From Halomonas sp. (GTDB lineage Bacteria > Pseudomonadota > Gammaproteobacteria > Pseudomonadales > Halomonadaceae): a stretch of DNA of 47,712 nucleotides. Below the pieces are notes generated by a model. The model did not search any database, had not been told where the DNA came from, and was given only the letters and a program-made list of their open reading frames with translations. The translations under genes were made by a program, and so were the position numbers. This document shows positions 24,876-33,494 of the stretch, one piece after another. Location of the stretch: positions 1-47,712 of the forward strand of contig NZ_JACUUD010000010.1 in NCBI RefSeq assembly GCF_014859505.1, in the 5' to 3' direction. Positions within the stretch are counted from its first letter, which is position 1; every line of letters begins with the position of its first letter.

Positions 24876-24912
24876 TTTTCCCTCTTCGCGTTTCCTCCAG
24901 TCCCTTGCTCTT

Positions 24913-24936
24913 GCCGTCCTTCGGGGCGGCTTTTTT
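24913..24936 (+). terminator. Rho-independent terminator of the fasciclin gene
   Basis: GCCGTCC, a TTCG loop and GGGCGGC form a stable hairpin followed by TTTTTT. Confidence 0.9.
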
Positions 24937-24992
24937 GTAGCGTGTTTCCGGCCGGTGACTCCGGCGCCTACGGCGAGGCCTTCTGGCACGAC

Positions 24993-25020
24993 AACGCCCC
25001 GGCCGATGGGCCGGGGCGTT
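24993..25020. terminator. Terminator of the cyn operon
   Basis: AACGCCCCGGCC, a GATG loop and GGCCGGGGCGTT form a perfect 12-bp stem just after the end of cynS (minus strand). A short T-run follows on the plus strand and the mirror TT on the minus. Confidence 0.8.
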
Positions 25021-25038
25021 TGGCGGGCCAGATGCGTC

Positions 25039-25479
25039 TTACCAGGCCTTGTAGGGCAGGAACTTGCCGTTGAGGGTCAGCAGCACGCGGTCCCCCTTGG
25101 GGTCCTCGATCTTGTCGACCTCCATGGTGAAGTCGATGGCGCTCATGATGCCGTCGCCGAACCTCTCCTGGACCACGTCCTTGAGGGTCTCGCCGTAGAC
25201 GCCGACGACCTCGTAGAGGCGGTAGATGAAGGGGTCCTGGGGGATCGCCTCGTCCCAGGCCTTGGTGGGGAAATCGGTGAGCGCCTCGGCGACCTCGCCC
25301 TCGACCTCCAGCACGTCGCAGAGCTTGTGGGCCACCTCGTGGCTGGCGCTGTTCATGCCGTAGCAGGCGGAGGCCACCCAGACGGGTGACATGTTCACGG
25401 CGGTGGCGATGTCGTCCCAGCTCATCTTCTTGCGGGCCTTGGCGGCGAGCAGGGTGTGGCGCATCTCGAGCTTATCCAT
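25039..25479 (-). CDS. cynS: Cyanate hydratase (cyanase)
   Basis: The 146-aa enzyme converts cyanate and bicarbonate to ammonia and CO2 through carbamate. The N-terminal helix-turn-helix-like domain (SWDDIATAVNMSPVWVASAC) and the C-terminal catalytic domain are typical. The catalytic residues are visible: Arg and Glu in YRLYEVVGVYGETLK and Ser in GDGIMSAIDFTMEV. It ends in the conserved LNGKFLPYKAW. AAGGAGA precedes the ATG at 25479, so the longer track start (25542) is rejected. It is last in cynABDS and overlaps the ATPase gene by 8 nt. It supplies ammonium nitrogen from cyanate imported by the transporter. Confidence 0.98.
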   Translation of the reverse strand: MDKLEMRHTLLAAKARKKMSWDDIATAVNMSPVWVASACYGMNSASHEVAHKLCDVLEVEGEVAEALTDFPTKAWDEAIPQDPFIYRLYEVVGVYGETLKDVVQERFGDGIMSAIDFTMEVDKIEDPKGDRVLLTLNGKFLPYKAW

Positions 25480-26419
25480 GGTGCGTCTCCTTGGGAGTGA
25501 ACTTGACCAGCTTCTGGATGGGGGAGGCGGATGACGGGGCATCCGCGCTGTCGGACTCTGTCGCCGATTCGGTGACCGGGTTGACCGGGCGCGGGTAGTG
25601 CAGCCCGAGGCGGTCGAGGTCGACGGTGCGCAGCTCGCCCGAGCGATTCACCAGGAAATCGACCAGGTAGTTGCGGATGATGTAGAAGTGTGGGTGCTTG
25701 ACGATCTCGGCCCGGGCGCGGGGCCGGGGCAGGTCGATCTCCACTGCCTCGGCGATGCGCGCCTGGGGGCCGTTGGTCATCAGGAAGATGCGGTCGGCCA
25801 GCAGGATCGCCTCGTCCACGTCGTGGGTGATCATGAACACCGTCTGGCGGTCCCGGCTCCAGATCTTCACCAGCTCGTCCTGGATGACGCCGCGGGTGAG
25901 GGCGTCCAGCGCCCCGAAGGGCTCGTCGAGCAGCAGCAGCTCCGGCCTGGTGGCAAAGGCCCGGGCGATGCTGACCCGCTGGCGCATGCCCCCGGAGAGC
26001 TGGGCCGGCTTGCGATCCTCGACGCCCTTCAGTCCCACCATCTCCAGGTACTCGAGGCTGTGCTCGGTGACCTGGGTCTCGTCCCAGGCCTTCCAGCGGG
26101 CACGGACCCCGAAACGCACGTTCTCCAGGGCGGTCAGCCACGGCAGCAGGCTGTAGTTCTGGAACACCACGCCGCGCTCGAGGCCCGGACCCTTGATCTC
26201 CCTGCCCTCCATCACCATGGCGCCATCGCTGAACTGATCGAGGCCGGCCAGGGCATTCATGATGGTGGACTTGCCACAGCCGGAGTGGCCGATGATGCAG
26301 ACGAACTCGCCCTTCTCGAGGCTGAAGCTGACGTTCTCGAAGACCGTCAGGCCCTCGCCGCCCTTGGCGCCGGGAAAGCGCTTGGCGGCCTGTTGAACTT
26401 CCACAAAGGCATGACTCAT
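25472..26419 (-). CDS. cynD: Cyanate ABC transporter ATP-binding protein (NrtD/CynD family)
   Basis: The 315-aa ATPase has Walker A GHSGCGKST, the Q-loop FQNYSLLPW, signature LSGGMRQR, Walker B LLLLDEP and the switch His in FMITHDVDEA. KGPGLERGVVFQNYSLLPWL and the NGPQARIAEAVEIDLPRPR segment place it with the nitrate/cyanate/bicarbonate (NrtD/TauB-like) group. A C-terminal extension of about 50 residues (after residue 260) is rich in Ser/Ala/Asp and lacks the second SBP-like domain of cyanobacterial NrtC. Start ATG at 26419 follows GGAGA. It sits between the permease and cynS genes, and powers import of the anion. Confidence 0.92.
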   Translation of the reverse strand: MSHAFVEVQQAAKRFPGAKGGEGLTVFENVSFSLEKGEFVCIIGHSGCGKSTIMNALAGLDQFSDGAMVMEGREIKGPGLERGVVFQNYSLLPWLTALENVRFGVRARWKAWDETQVTEHSLEYLEMVGLKGVEDRKPAQLSGGMRQRVSIARAFATRPELLLLDEPFGALDALTRGVIQDELVKIWSRDRQTVFMITHDVDEAILLADRIFLMTNGPQARIAEAVEIDLPRPRARAEIVKHPHFYIIRNYLVDFLVNRSGELRTVDLDRLGLHYPRPVNPVTESATESDSADAPSSASPIQKLVKFTPKETHHG

Positions 26420-26451
26420 GGTTCTCTCCTGTGGGGGATGCGTGCGGGTGG

Positions 26452-27312
26452 TCATTCCTGGTAGGCGACCAGCCGGGCGACGGCGCCGAGGGCCAGGTCG
26501 AGCAGCATGCCCACCACGCCGATCAGCAGGATCGAGAAGATCACGCTGGTCAGGTCGAGGTTGTTCCACTCGTTCCACACGTAGTAGCCGATGCCGGTGC
26601 CGCCCACGAGCATCTCGGCGGCGACGATGACCAGCCAGGCGATGCCGATGGAGATGCGCATGCCGGTCAGGATGGTCGGGGCCGCGGCGGGCAGGATCAC
26701 CTGGAAGGCGGTCTTCATCGGCGACAGCTCATGAGTGCGGGCCACGTTGACCCAGTCCTGGCGCACGCCGGCCACGCCGAAGGCGGTGTTGAGCAGCATC
26801 GGCCAGATCGAGCAGATGAAGATCACGAAGATCGCCGAGGCCTGGGCATCGCGGATGATGAACAGCGCGAGCGGCATCCAGGCCAGCGGCGAGATGGGGC
26901 GCAGCACCTGGATGAAGGGGTTGAGCGCCTTGTAGGCCAGCGGCGACATGCCGATCAGAAAGCCGATGGGAATCGCGATCAGCGCCGCGGCGAAGTAGCC
27001 GGTAAGCACCCGGAACAGCGAGTAGCCGAGCTGGATGCCGATGCCCTTGTCGTTGGGGCCCGCGTCGTAGAAGGGGTCCGACAGCTGCTCCCAGGCGCGC
27101 ACCATGATGTCGGAGGGGGGCGGCACCCGGGCGGTCTCGTCGGCGCCACCCATCAGCAGCTCGTACTCGCTGAGCTCGGCGCCGCCTCCGCCGAGGACCG
27201 GGGCGCGGTCGAGCCCCTCCCAGAGGCCGAGAAGCAGCGCCAGGATCACCGCGGCGAGCAGGCCGGCGCGAAAATTGAGACTGAACTTCCACTCGGTGGT
27301 CGTGCGATCCAT
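26452..27312 (-). CDS. cynB: Cyanate ABC transporter permease (NrtB/CynB family)
   Basis: The 286-aa inner-membrane protein has about six membrane helices and the BPD-type EAA loop (ARTHELSPMKTAFQVILPAA) that docks with the ATPase. Family features are IPIGFLIGMSPLAYKALNPF, RPISPLAWMPLALFII and the end GYYVWNEWNNLDLTSVIFSI. The periplasmic loop after the first helix (DRAPVLGGGGAELSEYELLM) is longer than in TauC. It lies 3 nt downstream of the substrate-binding gene and 32 nt upstream of the ATPase gene, so it is within one operon. Confidence 0.92.
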   Translation of the reverse strand: MDRTTTEWKFSLNFRAGLLAAVILALLLGLWEGLDRAPVLGGGGAELSEYELLMGGADETARVPPPSDIMVRAWEQLSDPFYDAGPNDKGIGIQLGYSLFRVLTGYFAAALIAIPIGFLIGMSPLAYKALNPFIQVLRPISPLAWMPLALFIIRDAQASAIFVIFICSIWPMLLNTAFGVAGVRQDWVNVARTHELSPMKTAFQVILPAAAPTILTGMRISIGIAWLVIVAAEMLVGGTGIGYYVWNEWNNLDLTSVIFSILLIGVVGMLLDLALGAVARLVAYQE

Positions 27313-27315
27313 GGT

Positions 27316-28749
27316 TCAGCTCCTGCGGATAGCAAAGCTCTGCACATAGGCTTCGGGGTCGGTGTAGTCGAAGGTCTTGCCCATGATCTGGTAGTTGCGC
27401 GAGGTCTCCTCCGGAGCGTCGTAGCCCAGCTCGCGCATCACCTCGGCGGCCTCGGTGGCCAGGAAGACGTCGCGGGCGACCCGCTGGTAGTCCACGTCGC
27501 CATCGATGTAGCCCCAGCGCTTCATCTGGGTGAGAATCCACACCGCCATGGAGTGCCAGGGGAAGGGGTCGAAATCGATGCGGTCGGGCACGTTCTGCAC
27601 GTTGCCCAGACCGTCGGCGAAGCGCCCGGTGAGCACCTGCTCGATCACCGTCACCGGCTGGTTGAGGTAGTTGGTGGGGGCGATGGCCTCGGCGATCTCC
27701 GAGCGGTTGGCGGGGTCGGAGGAGTACTGGGTGGCATCGATGATCGCCCTCAGCAGGGCGCCGTAGGTGTTGGGGTTCTCCCGGGCGAAGGTGGCGCTGG
27801 TGGCGAAGGCGCAGCAAGGGTGGCCGTCCCAGATCTCCTTGGTGAGCAGGTGGATGAAGCCGATGCGCTCGAATACCGCGCGCTGGTTGAAGGGGTCCGG
27901 CGAGAGGAAGCCGTCGATGTTGCCGGCGCGCAGGTTGGCGACCATCTCGGGTGGCGGGATGACGCGGATCTGGATGTCCTGGTCGGGGTCGAGGCCGTGT
28001 TCGGCCACGTAGTAGCGCAGCAGGAAGTTGTGCATCGAGTACTCGAAGGGTACCCCGAAGGTAAAGCCCTTCCACTGCGTCGGGTCGCGCTTGTCCTGGT
28101 GGTCGTTGTGCAGCACGATCGCCTGGCCGTTGATGTTCTCGATGGCCGGGGTGATGAAGGCGCGGCGGCTGGAGCCGGCCCCCAGGCTCATGGCCAGCGG
28201 CATCGGCGAGAGCATGTGGGCGGCATCGTAGTTGTCGTTGAGAGAGTTGTCGCGGATCAGCGCCCAGCCGGCGGTCTTGATCACGTTGACGTCGAGGCCG
28301 TAGCGCTCGTAGAAGCCCATGGGGTGGGCCATGATGATCGGCGTGGCGCAGGTGATGGGGATGAAGCCCACGTCAAGGCGGGTCTTTTCCAGCGGGCCGA
28401 GGTCCTCCTTCACCGCCGCCTTGATGGCATCCATGGGGAAGAGGGTCGCGAGGGCCGCGGCCGCGGTGCCACCGCCCACCAGCTTCATGAACTGGCGACG
28501 GTGCATGTCGCTGTGGCCGAACATGCCGCGAACCAGGGCGCTCTCGACGACGCGGTCCATCATCGCCTCGCTGTCCCGCGGCGCGGCCGAGGCGGGCGAC
28601 TGTGCCTCTGCGGGGCGGGTGGCGCCGCTGGCGGCCTCGGAGGTGTAGGGGTGCGCATCCGTGCACGTCTTGCAGCCACAGTCGCGTCCATGGACCAGGG
28701 ATTGCCGGTGGTCGAAGGGGTTGCCCAGACTGTTGTGGTCGTTGTTCAT
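27316..28749 (-). CDS. cynA: Cyanate ABC transporter substrate-binding protein (CmpA/NrtA family)
   Basis: The 477-aa protein belongs to the NrtA/CmpA anion-binding group, with TRLDVGFIPITCATPIIMAH, GFTFGVPFEYSMHNFLLRYY and FLSPDPFNQRAVFERIGF as recognisable stretches. The twin-arginine motif HRRQFMKLVGGGTAAAALAT sits at about residues 83-102, unusually far in. Before it lies an N-terminal part with DCGCKTC, which the mature protein would lose if the Tat signal is cleaved. It is the first gene behind the sigma54 promoter (28839-28854). Cyanate is proposed as the ligand because cynS is in the same operon; nitrite or nitrate could also bind. Confidence 0.9.
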   Translation of the reverse strand: MNNDHNSLGNPFDHRQSLVHGRDCGCKTCTDAHPYTSEAASGATRPAEAQSPASAAPRDSEAMMDRVVESALVRGMFGHSDMHRRQFMKLVGGGTAAAALATLFPMDAIKAAVKEDLGPLEKTRLDVGFIPITCATPIIMAHPMGFYERYGLDVNVIKTAGWALIRDNSLNDNYDAAHMLSPMPLAMSLGAGSSRRAFITPAIENINGQAIVLHNDHQDKRDPTQWKGFTFGVPFEYSMHNFLLRYYVAEHGLDPDQDIQIRVIPPPEMVANLRAGNIDGFLSPDPFNQRAVFERIGFIHLLTKEIWDGHPCCAFATSATFARENPNTYGALLRAIIDATQYSSDPANRSEIAEAIAPTNYLNQPVTVIEQVLTGRFADGLGNVQNVPDRIDFDPFPWHSMAVWILTQMKRWGYIDGDVDYQRVARDVFLATEAAEVMRELGYDAPEETSRNYQIMGKTFDYTDPEAYVQSFAIRRS

Positions 28750-28838
28750 GGTCGTCTCGCTTCGCTAGTGCAGGGGAAGGCCTGTCATGCGCCAGCCTGG
28801 TGCAGATACGCTGCCCGCTGGCCGTTCACCCAGGATGC

Positions 28839-28854
28839 TGCGAAGCGCGTGCCA
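28839..28854 (-). promoter_or_regulatory. Sigma54 (-24/-12) promoter of cynABDS
   Basis: Minus-strand TGGCACGCGCTTCGCA matches the TGGCAC-N5-TTGCA consensus with one mismatch, and the GG and GC dinucleotides are 10 nt apart as required. Start of transcription would be near 28828, leaving a leader of about 78 nt before the cynA ATG. Confidence 0.82.
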
Positions 28855-28884
28855 TCCTGGGCAATTCCCGAGATCCTTTAATTA

Positions 28885-28897
28885 TTTCAGCTACTTG
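28885..28897 (+). promoter_or_regulatory. IHF-like site between UAS and sigma54 promoter
   Basis: TTTCAGCTACTTG matches WATCARNNNNTTR with one mismatch and lies in an AT-rich patch (TTTAATTATTTC) between the activator sites and the -24 element, where a DNA bend would help looping. Confidence 0.4.
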
Positions 28898-28936
28898 GCG
28901 AGATTTCCCTGCCTGCCCAACGGGCCTTCTGGGAGT

Positions 28937-28989
28937 GGCGAGATCTCGTCAATGACGAGATCTCGTTGAAAGATTGACGATTTCTCGTC
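28937..28989. promoter_or_regulatory. Three iterated palindromic activator sites (UAS) for CynF
   Basis: Three 14-bp palindromes share the core GACGAGATCTCGTC: GGCGAGATCTCGTC (28937-28950), GACGAGATCTCGTT (28954-28967) and GACGATTTCTCGTC (28976-28989). Centres are 17 and 22 bp apart, and lie about 115-155 bp upstream of the predicted cynA start, the usual distance for sigma54 enhancers. A weaker half-match GGCGAGATTTCC begins at 28897. Being close to the cynF start, they may also autoregulate cynF. Confidence 0.72.
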
Positions 28990-29042
28990 TTTGGCGCGCG
29001 CCTTGTATGGAAGGGGGGATCCATTGCTGCGAGACCCTCGCC

Positions 29043-30959
<1,917 letters not shown>

Positions 30960-30968
30960 GCGCGCCGC

Positions 30969-31883
30969 CTATCCCCGAAGCCTTGCGAGCAGGCGTTGCC
31001 ACCAGCGGGGGGAGGGAGGCGCCGGCGGTGCCGGCATCAGTGTCTCTCTCGGCCGTTCGAGGAAATCGGCGATGGGGTCGACCTGGCTCGCCCGGTCGAG
31101 CATGGGGGCGTGGCCACAGCCGGGCACCTCCAGCGTGACCAGGCCCGGTTGGGCCTCGGCCATCTTCGCCACGCTGTCCCGGCGCAGCAGCGGGGAGTCG
31201 GCGCCGCGCACCACCATGAGCGGGCAGCGGATGGCGCGCCAGTCGGCCCAGGTGTCGCGGGGGGTGTCGTGGATGAATTGCTCGCCGATGCGGGGATCAA
31301 AGTGGTAGGTCCAGCTGCCGTCGGGCAGCCGGCGTGCGCTGCCCAGGGCCAGCCGCCGCCAGGCGTCGTCGCTGTCGATGCCGAACCCGACATAGTGCTG
31401 GCGCAGCTCGGCCTCAAGGTCGCCGAAGCGGGTGAAGCGGTGGGGGGCGGCGAAGTAGCGGCCCAGGTCGGCCAGCCCCTGGGGGTCCAGCTCCGGGCCC
31501 ACATCGTTGAGCACCAGCCGCTCGAGGCGCGGGGCCGTCTCGGAGTCCGCCGCCAGCAGCATGCCGATCAGCCCCCCCATGGATGTGCCTACCCAGGGCA
31601 CACTGTCGAGCCCGAAGTGGTCGAGCAGGGCGATGGCCAGTGTCGTGTAGCGCGAGTAGAGGTAGTCCTGGGCGGGAAAGAGCGGCCAGCCCGAGAGGCC
31701 TCGCCCCGGGGTGTCGGGAGCGAGCACTCGCCAGGTGGGGCCCAGCGCCCGGGCGAAGTCCTCAAAATCGCCGCCATGGCGGGCCAGGCCGTGCCAGGCC
31801 ATGACCGTTCTGGTCGCCTCGGGGTGCCAGATGCGCACCGCGACCTCCAGCTGCTCGACCCTTACCAGTTCCAGCGCATCCAT
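30969..31883 (-). CDS. Alpha/beta hydrolase
   Basis: The 304-aa cytosolic protein has the alpha/beta-hydrolase fold: MAWHGLARHGGDFEDFARAL holds the oxyanion HG, VGTSMGGLIGMLLA the nucleophilic Ser (about residue 102), VVRGADSPLLRRD the acid region and GCGHAPMLDRASQ the catalytic His. The family ranges over esterases, C-C hydrolases and haloalkane-type enzymes; no residue here names the substrate. The last 25 residues are Pro-rich then basic (PPAPPSPRWWQRLLARLRG). Convergent with cynF, 9 nt apart. ATG at 31883. Confidence 0.88.
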   Translation of the reverse strand: MDALELVRVEQLEVAVRIWHPEATRTVMAWHGLARHGGDFEDFARALGPTWRVLAPDTPGRGLSGWPLFPAQDYLYSRYTTLAIALLDHFGLDSVPWVGTSMGGLIGMLLAADSETAPRLERLVLNDVGPELDPQGLADLGRYFAAPHRFTRFGDLEAELRQHYVGFGIDSDDAWRRLALGSARRLPDGSWTYHFDPRIGEQFIHDTPRDTWADWRAIRCPLMVVRGADSPLLRRDSVAKMAEAQPGLVTLEVPGCGHAPMLDRASQVDPIADFLERPRETLMPAPPAPPSPRWWQRLLARLRG

Positions 31884-31976
31884 TCCCTTTGCTCCGTTTT
31901 CGGGGTTGTGTCGCCGCCTCGGAGCAGCTTAGCGGCGGACCGGGCTCGGGTCGAGATGGCAGGAATTCTATACAAG

Positions 31977-32005
31977 TCTTGATCAATACTTATTCTATGT
32001 ATAAT
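31977..32005 (+). promoter_or_regulatory. Promoter of the candidate sRNA
   Basis: A consensus TATAAT lies at 32000-32005 in a markedly AT-rich patch. TCTTGA 17 bp upstream, or TTGATC 15 bp upstream, is a weak -35. The palindrome TTGATCAA (31979-31986) overlaps this zone and could be a regulator site. Confidence 0.6.
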
Positions 32006-32011
32006 ATTCAG

Positions 32012-32110
32012 TGAGGGTTCGTTAACCCTGCTCTTGAAATGACCTGTCTCTCGTTTCAAGTCCCGTCTGTACCAACCCTGCTTGACCGCCCCGCCCCGGG
32101 CGGTTTTTTT
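32012..32110 (+). ncRNA. Candidate structured small RNA, about 100 nt
   Basis: Between a strong -10 and a classic terminator there is no coding frame, but three successive stem-loops are found. Stem 1 is AGGGTT/AACCCT (32014-32029). Stem 2 is CTTGAAATG/CGTTTCAAG with a 10-nt loop (32033-32060, 9 bp with one G-U). A single-stranded tract TCCCGTCTGTACCAACCCTG follows, and then the terminator hairpin with seven T. This is the layout of an Hfq-type sRNA. No GGA-loop array of CsrB/RsmZ type is present, and I recognise no Rfam family. It lies upstream of the efflux operon, but its terminator separates the two. Confidence 0.6.
32085..32110 (+). terminator. Rho-independent terminator of the sRNA candidate
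   Basis: ACCGCCC, a six-base loop and GGGCGGT are followed by seven T (TTTTTTT overlapping the stem end). No gene on the plus strand upstream needs it, which itself argues for a separate short transcript. Confidence 0.88.
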
Positions 32111-32149
32111 CTGCCGTCCAGCGGATCGGAAGGGGAAAAGTGACTAGTA

Positions 32150-32165
32150 TACATACATGAATGTA
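32150..32165. promoter_or_regulatory. AcrR-like operator overlapping the efflux-pump promoter
   Basis: TACATACATGAATGTA is a palindromic site immediately before a TATAAT (32168-32173) that is the likely -10 of the pump operon. It shares 11 of 16 bases, including both TACAT/ATGTA arms, with the site at 39572-39587 near the TetR gene, and resembles the E. coli AcrR operator (TACATACATT...GAATGTATGTA). Repression by the TetR/AcrR protein encoded at 38897-39514 is predicted. Confidence 0.72.
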
Positions 32166-32261
32166 GCTATAATTCAGGCCTGTTTTCGACCCGCTCGACG
32201 GCGCTTTCCCCCGCCCCCGCCCCCGGGCCCACCGACGAGATCACCCAGAGTGGAGACTTCC

Positions 32262-33494
32262 ATGCGATTGGCACCCCTGAAGGGGCACAGGCCCCTGACA
32301 CTTCTGGCCCTGGCCGGCCTGATGGCCGTCGGACTGTCCGCCTGTGGGCAGGACAACGACGAGGCCGGAGGGCCCGGCGGCGGAGGTGACCGCCCGCCGC
32401 CCCCGGTCGTGGTGGTCGCCGTGGAGCCGCGCAGCGTGGAGGTGATCGTGGAGTATGCGGCCCGCGTGCGAGGGTCCCGCGAGGTGGAGGTGCGCGCCCG
32501 GGTCGAAGGCATCCTCGAGGAGCGCCTCTACACCGAGGGTCAGGTGGTCAGCGAGGGGGATGCGCTGTTCCGGATTGATCGCGAGCCCTACGAGATCGAA
32601 CTCAAGCGCGCCGAGGCGGAGCGCGCCAACGCCCGCGCCGAGCTGAACCAGGCCAACCGCGAGTGGCAGCGGATCTCCACCCTGTTCAACCAGAATGCGG
32701 TCAGCGAGCGCGAGCGTGACAGCTCGCTCTCCGCCCGGGAACTGGCCGAGGCGCGCCTGGCCCTTACCGAGGCCGGCGTGGCCAACGCCGAGCTCAACCT
32801 CAGCTACACCGAGGTTCAGGCGCCCCTTGCCGGGCTGACCGGGCTTGAGAGCTTCCCCGAGGGCAGCCTGATCGAGCGCGGCACCCTGCTGACCAGCGTG
32901 ACCCAGCAGGACCCGGTCCATGTGCGCTTCTCCCTGCCGGAGCAAGATGCCGCCCTGCAGCGTGCCGCGCGCCGCGCCATGACCGATGCCCAGGCGGAGG
33001 CGCCTCGCGAGGCCTGGCTGACCCTGCCCGACGGCAGCGAGTATGAGGAGATGGGTCAGATCGATTTCACCGACAGCACCATCGACCCCCGCACCGGCAG
33101 CGTCTCGGCTCGGGCCGTCTTCCCCAACCCGGAGGGCATGGTGGTGCCGGGCCAGTTCGTGCGGGTGCGCGTGCTGGTGCAGGAGCTCGACGATATCTTC
33201 CTGGTGCCCCAGGAGGCGGTGGGCCAGGGCGCCGAGGGGCCGCGGATCTTCGTGATCGTGGAGGACACCGCCTACGCTCGCAGCGTGGAGCTGGGCCCCA
33301 TCGTCGACAATCGCCAGGTGGTGCTCTCGGGCCTCGAGGCCGACGACCGCATCGTGGTCAGTGGCCAGGTGACCCTGCAGGACGGCATGCCGGTGCAGGT
33401 CAGCGTGGCGGACTCCGCCGAGGAGGTCGTTGACGACGAGACGGCCGGCGAGGTGTCGCTGGACGACGAGCTCGCCGCTGACGAGGAGGCGTGA
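32262..33494 (+). CDS. RND efflux periplasmic adaptor (MexA/AcrA family) lipoprotein
   Basis: The 410-aa adaptor links the inner-membrane pump to the outer-membrane channel. Its signal ends in a lipobox (MAVGLSACG), so it is a lipoprotein like MexA and AcrA. Domain order is a barrel-sandwich half (VVVVAVEPRSVEVIVEYAAR), an alpha-helical hairpin (about residues 115-180, RAEAERANARAELNQANREW), the second lipoyl half and beta-barrel and membrane-proximal domains (about 220-380). The tail is strongly acidic (EEVVDDETAGEVSLDDELAA). The ATG at 32262 follows GGAG; the track start (32157) lies inside the operator and is rejected. It overlaps the pump gene. Confidence 0.93.
   Translation: MRLAPLKGHRPLTLLALAGLMAVGLSACGQDNDEAGGPGGGGDRPPPPVVVVAVEPRSVEVIVEYAARVRGSREVEVRARVEGILEERLYTEGQVVSEGDALFRIDREPYEIELKRAEAERANARAELNQANREWQRISTLFNQNAVSERERDSSLSARELAEARLALTEAGVANAELNLSYTEVQAPLAGLTGLESFPEGSLIERGTLLTSVTQQDPVHVRFSLPEQDAALQRAARRAMTDAQAEAPREAWLTLPDGSEYEEMGQIDFTDSTIDPRTGSVSARAVFPNPEGMVVPGQFVRVRVLVQELDDIFLVPQEAVGQGAEGPRIFVIVEDTAYARSVELGPIVDNRQVVLSGLEADDRIVVSGQVTLQDGMPVQVSVADSAEEVVDDETAGEVSLDDELAADEEA

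Noticed and set aside
25039-28749. Nitrate or taurine transporter as the primary reading of the ABC genes
   Set aside because: The NrtABD-like proteins alone would allow nitrate, but cynS overlaps the ATPase gene and a CynF-like activator is divergent, so cyanate is better supported.
26431-28881. 816-aa plus-strand ORF opposite the cyn transporter genes
   Set aside because: No start signal and no motif; the transporter genes on the other strand are well supported.
32012-32110. CsrB/RsmZ-type regulatory RNA
   Set aside because: There is no GGA motif in the loops, so a CsrA-binding decoy is unlikely.
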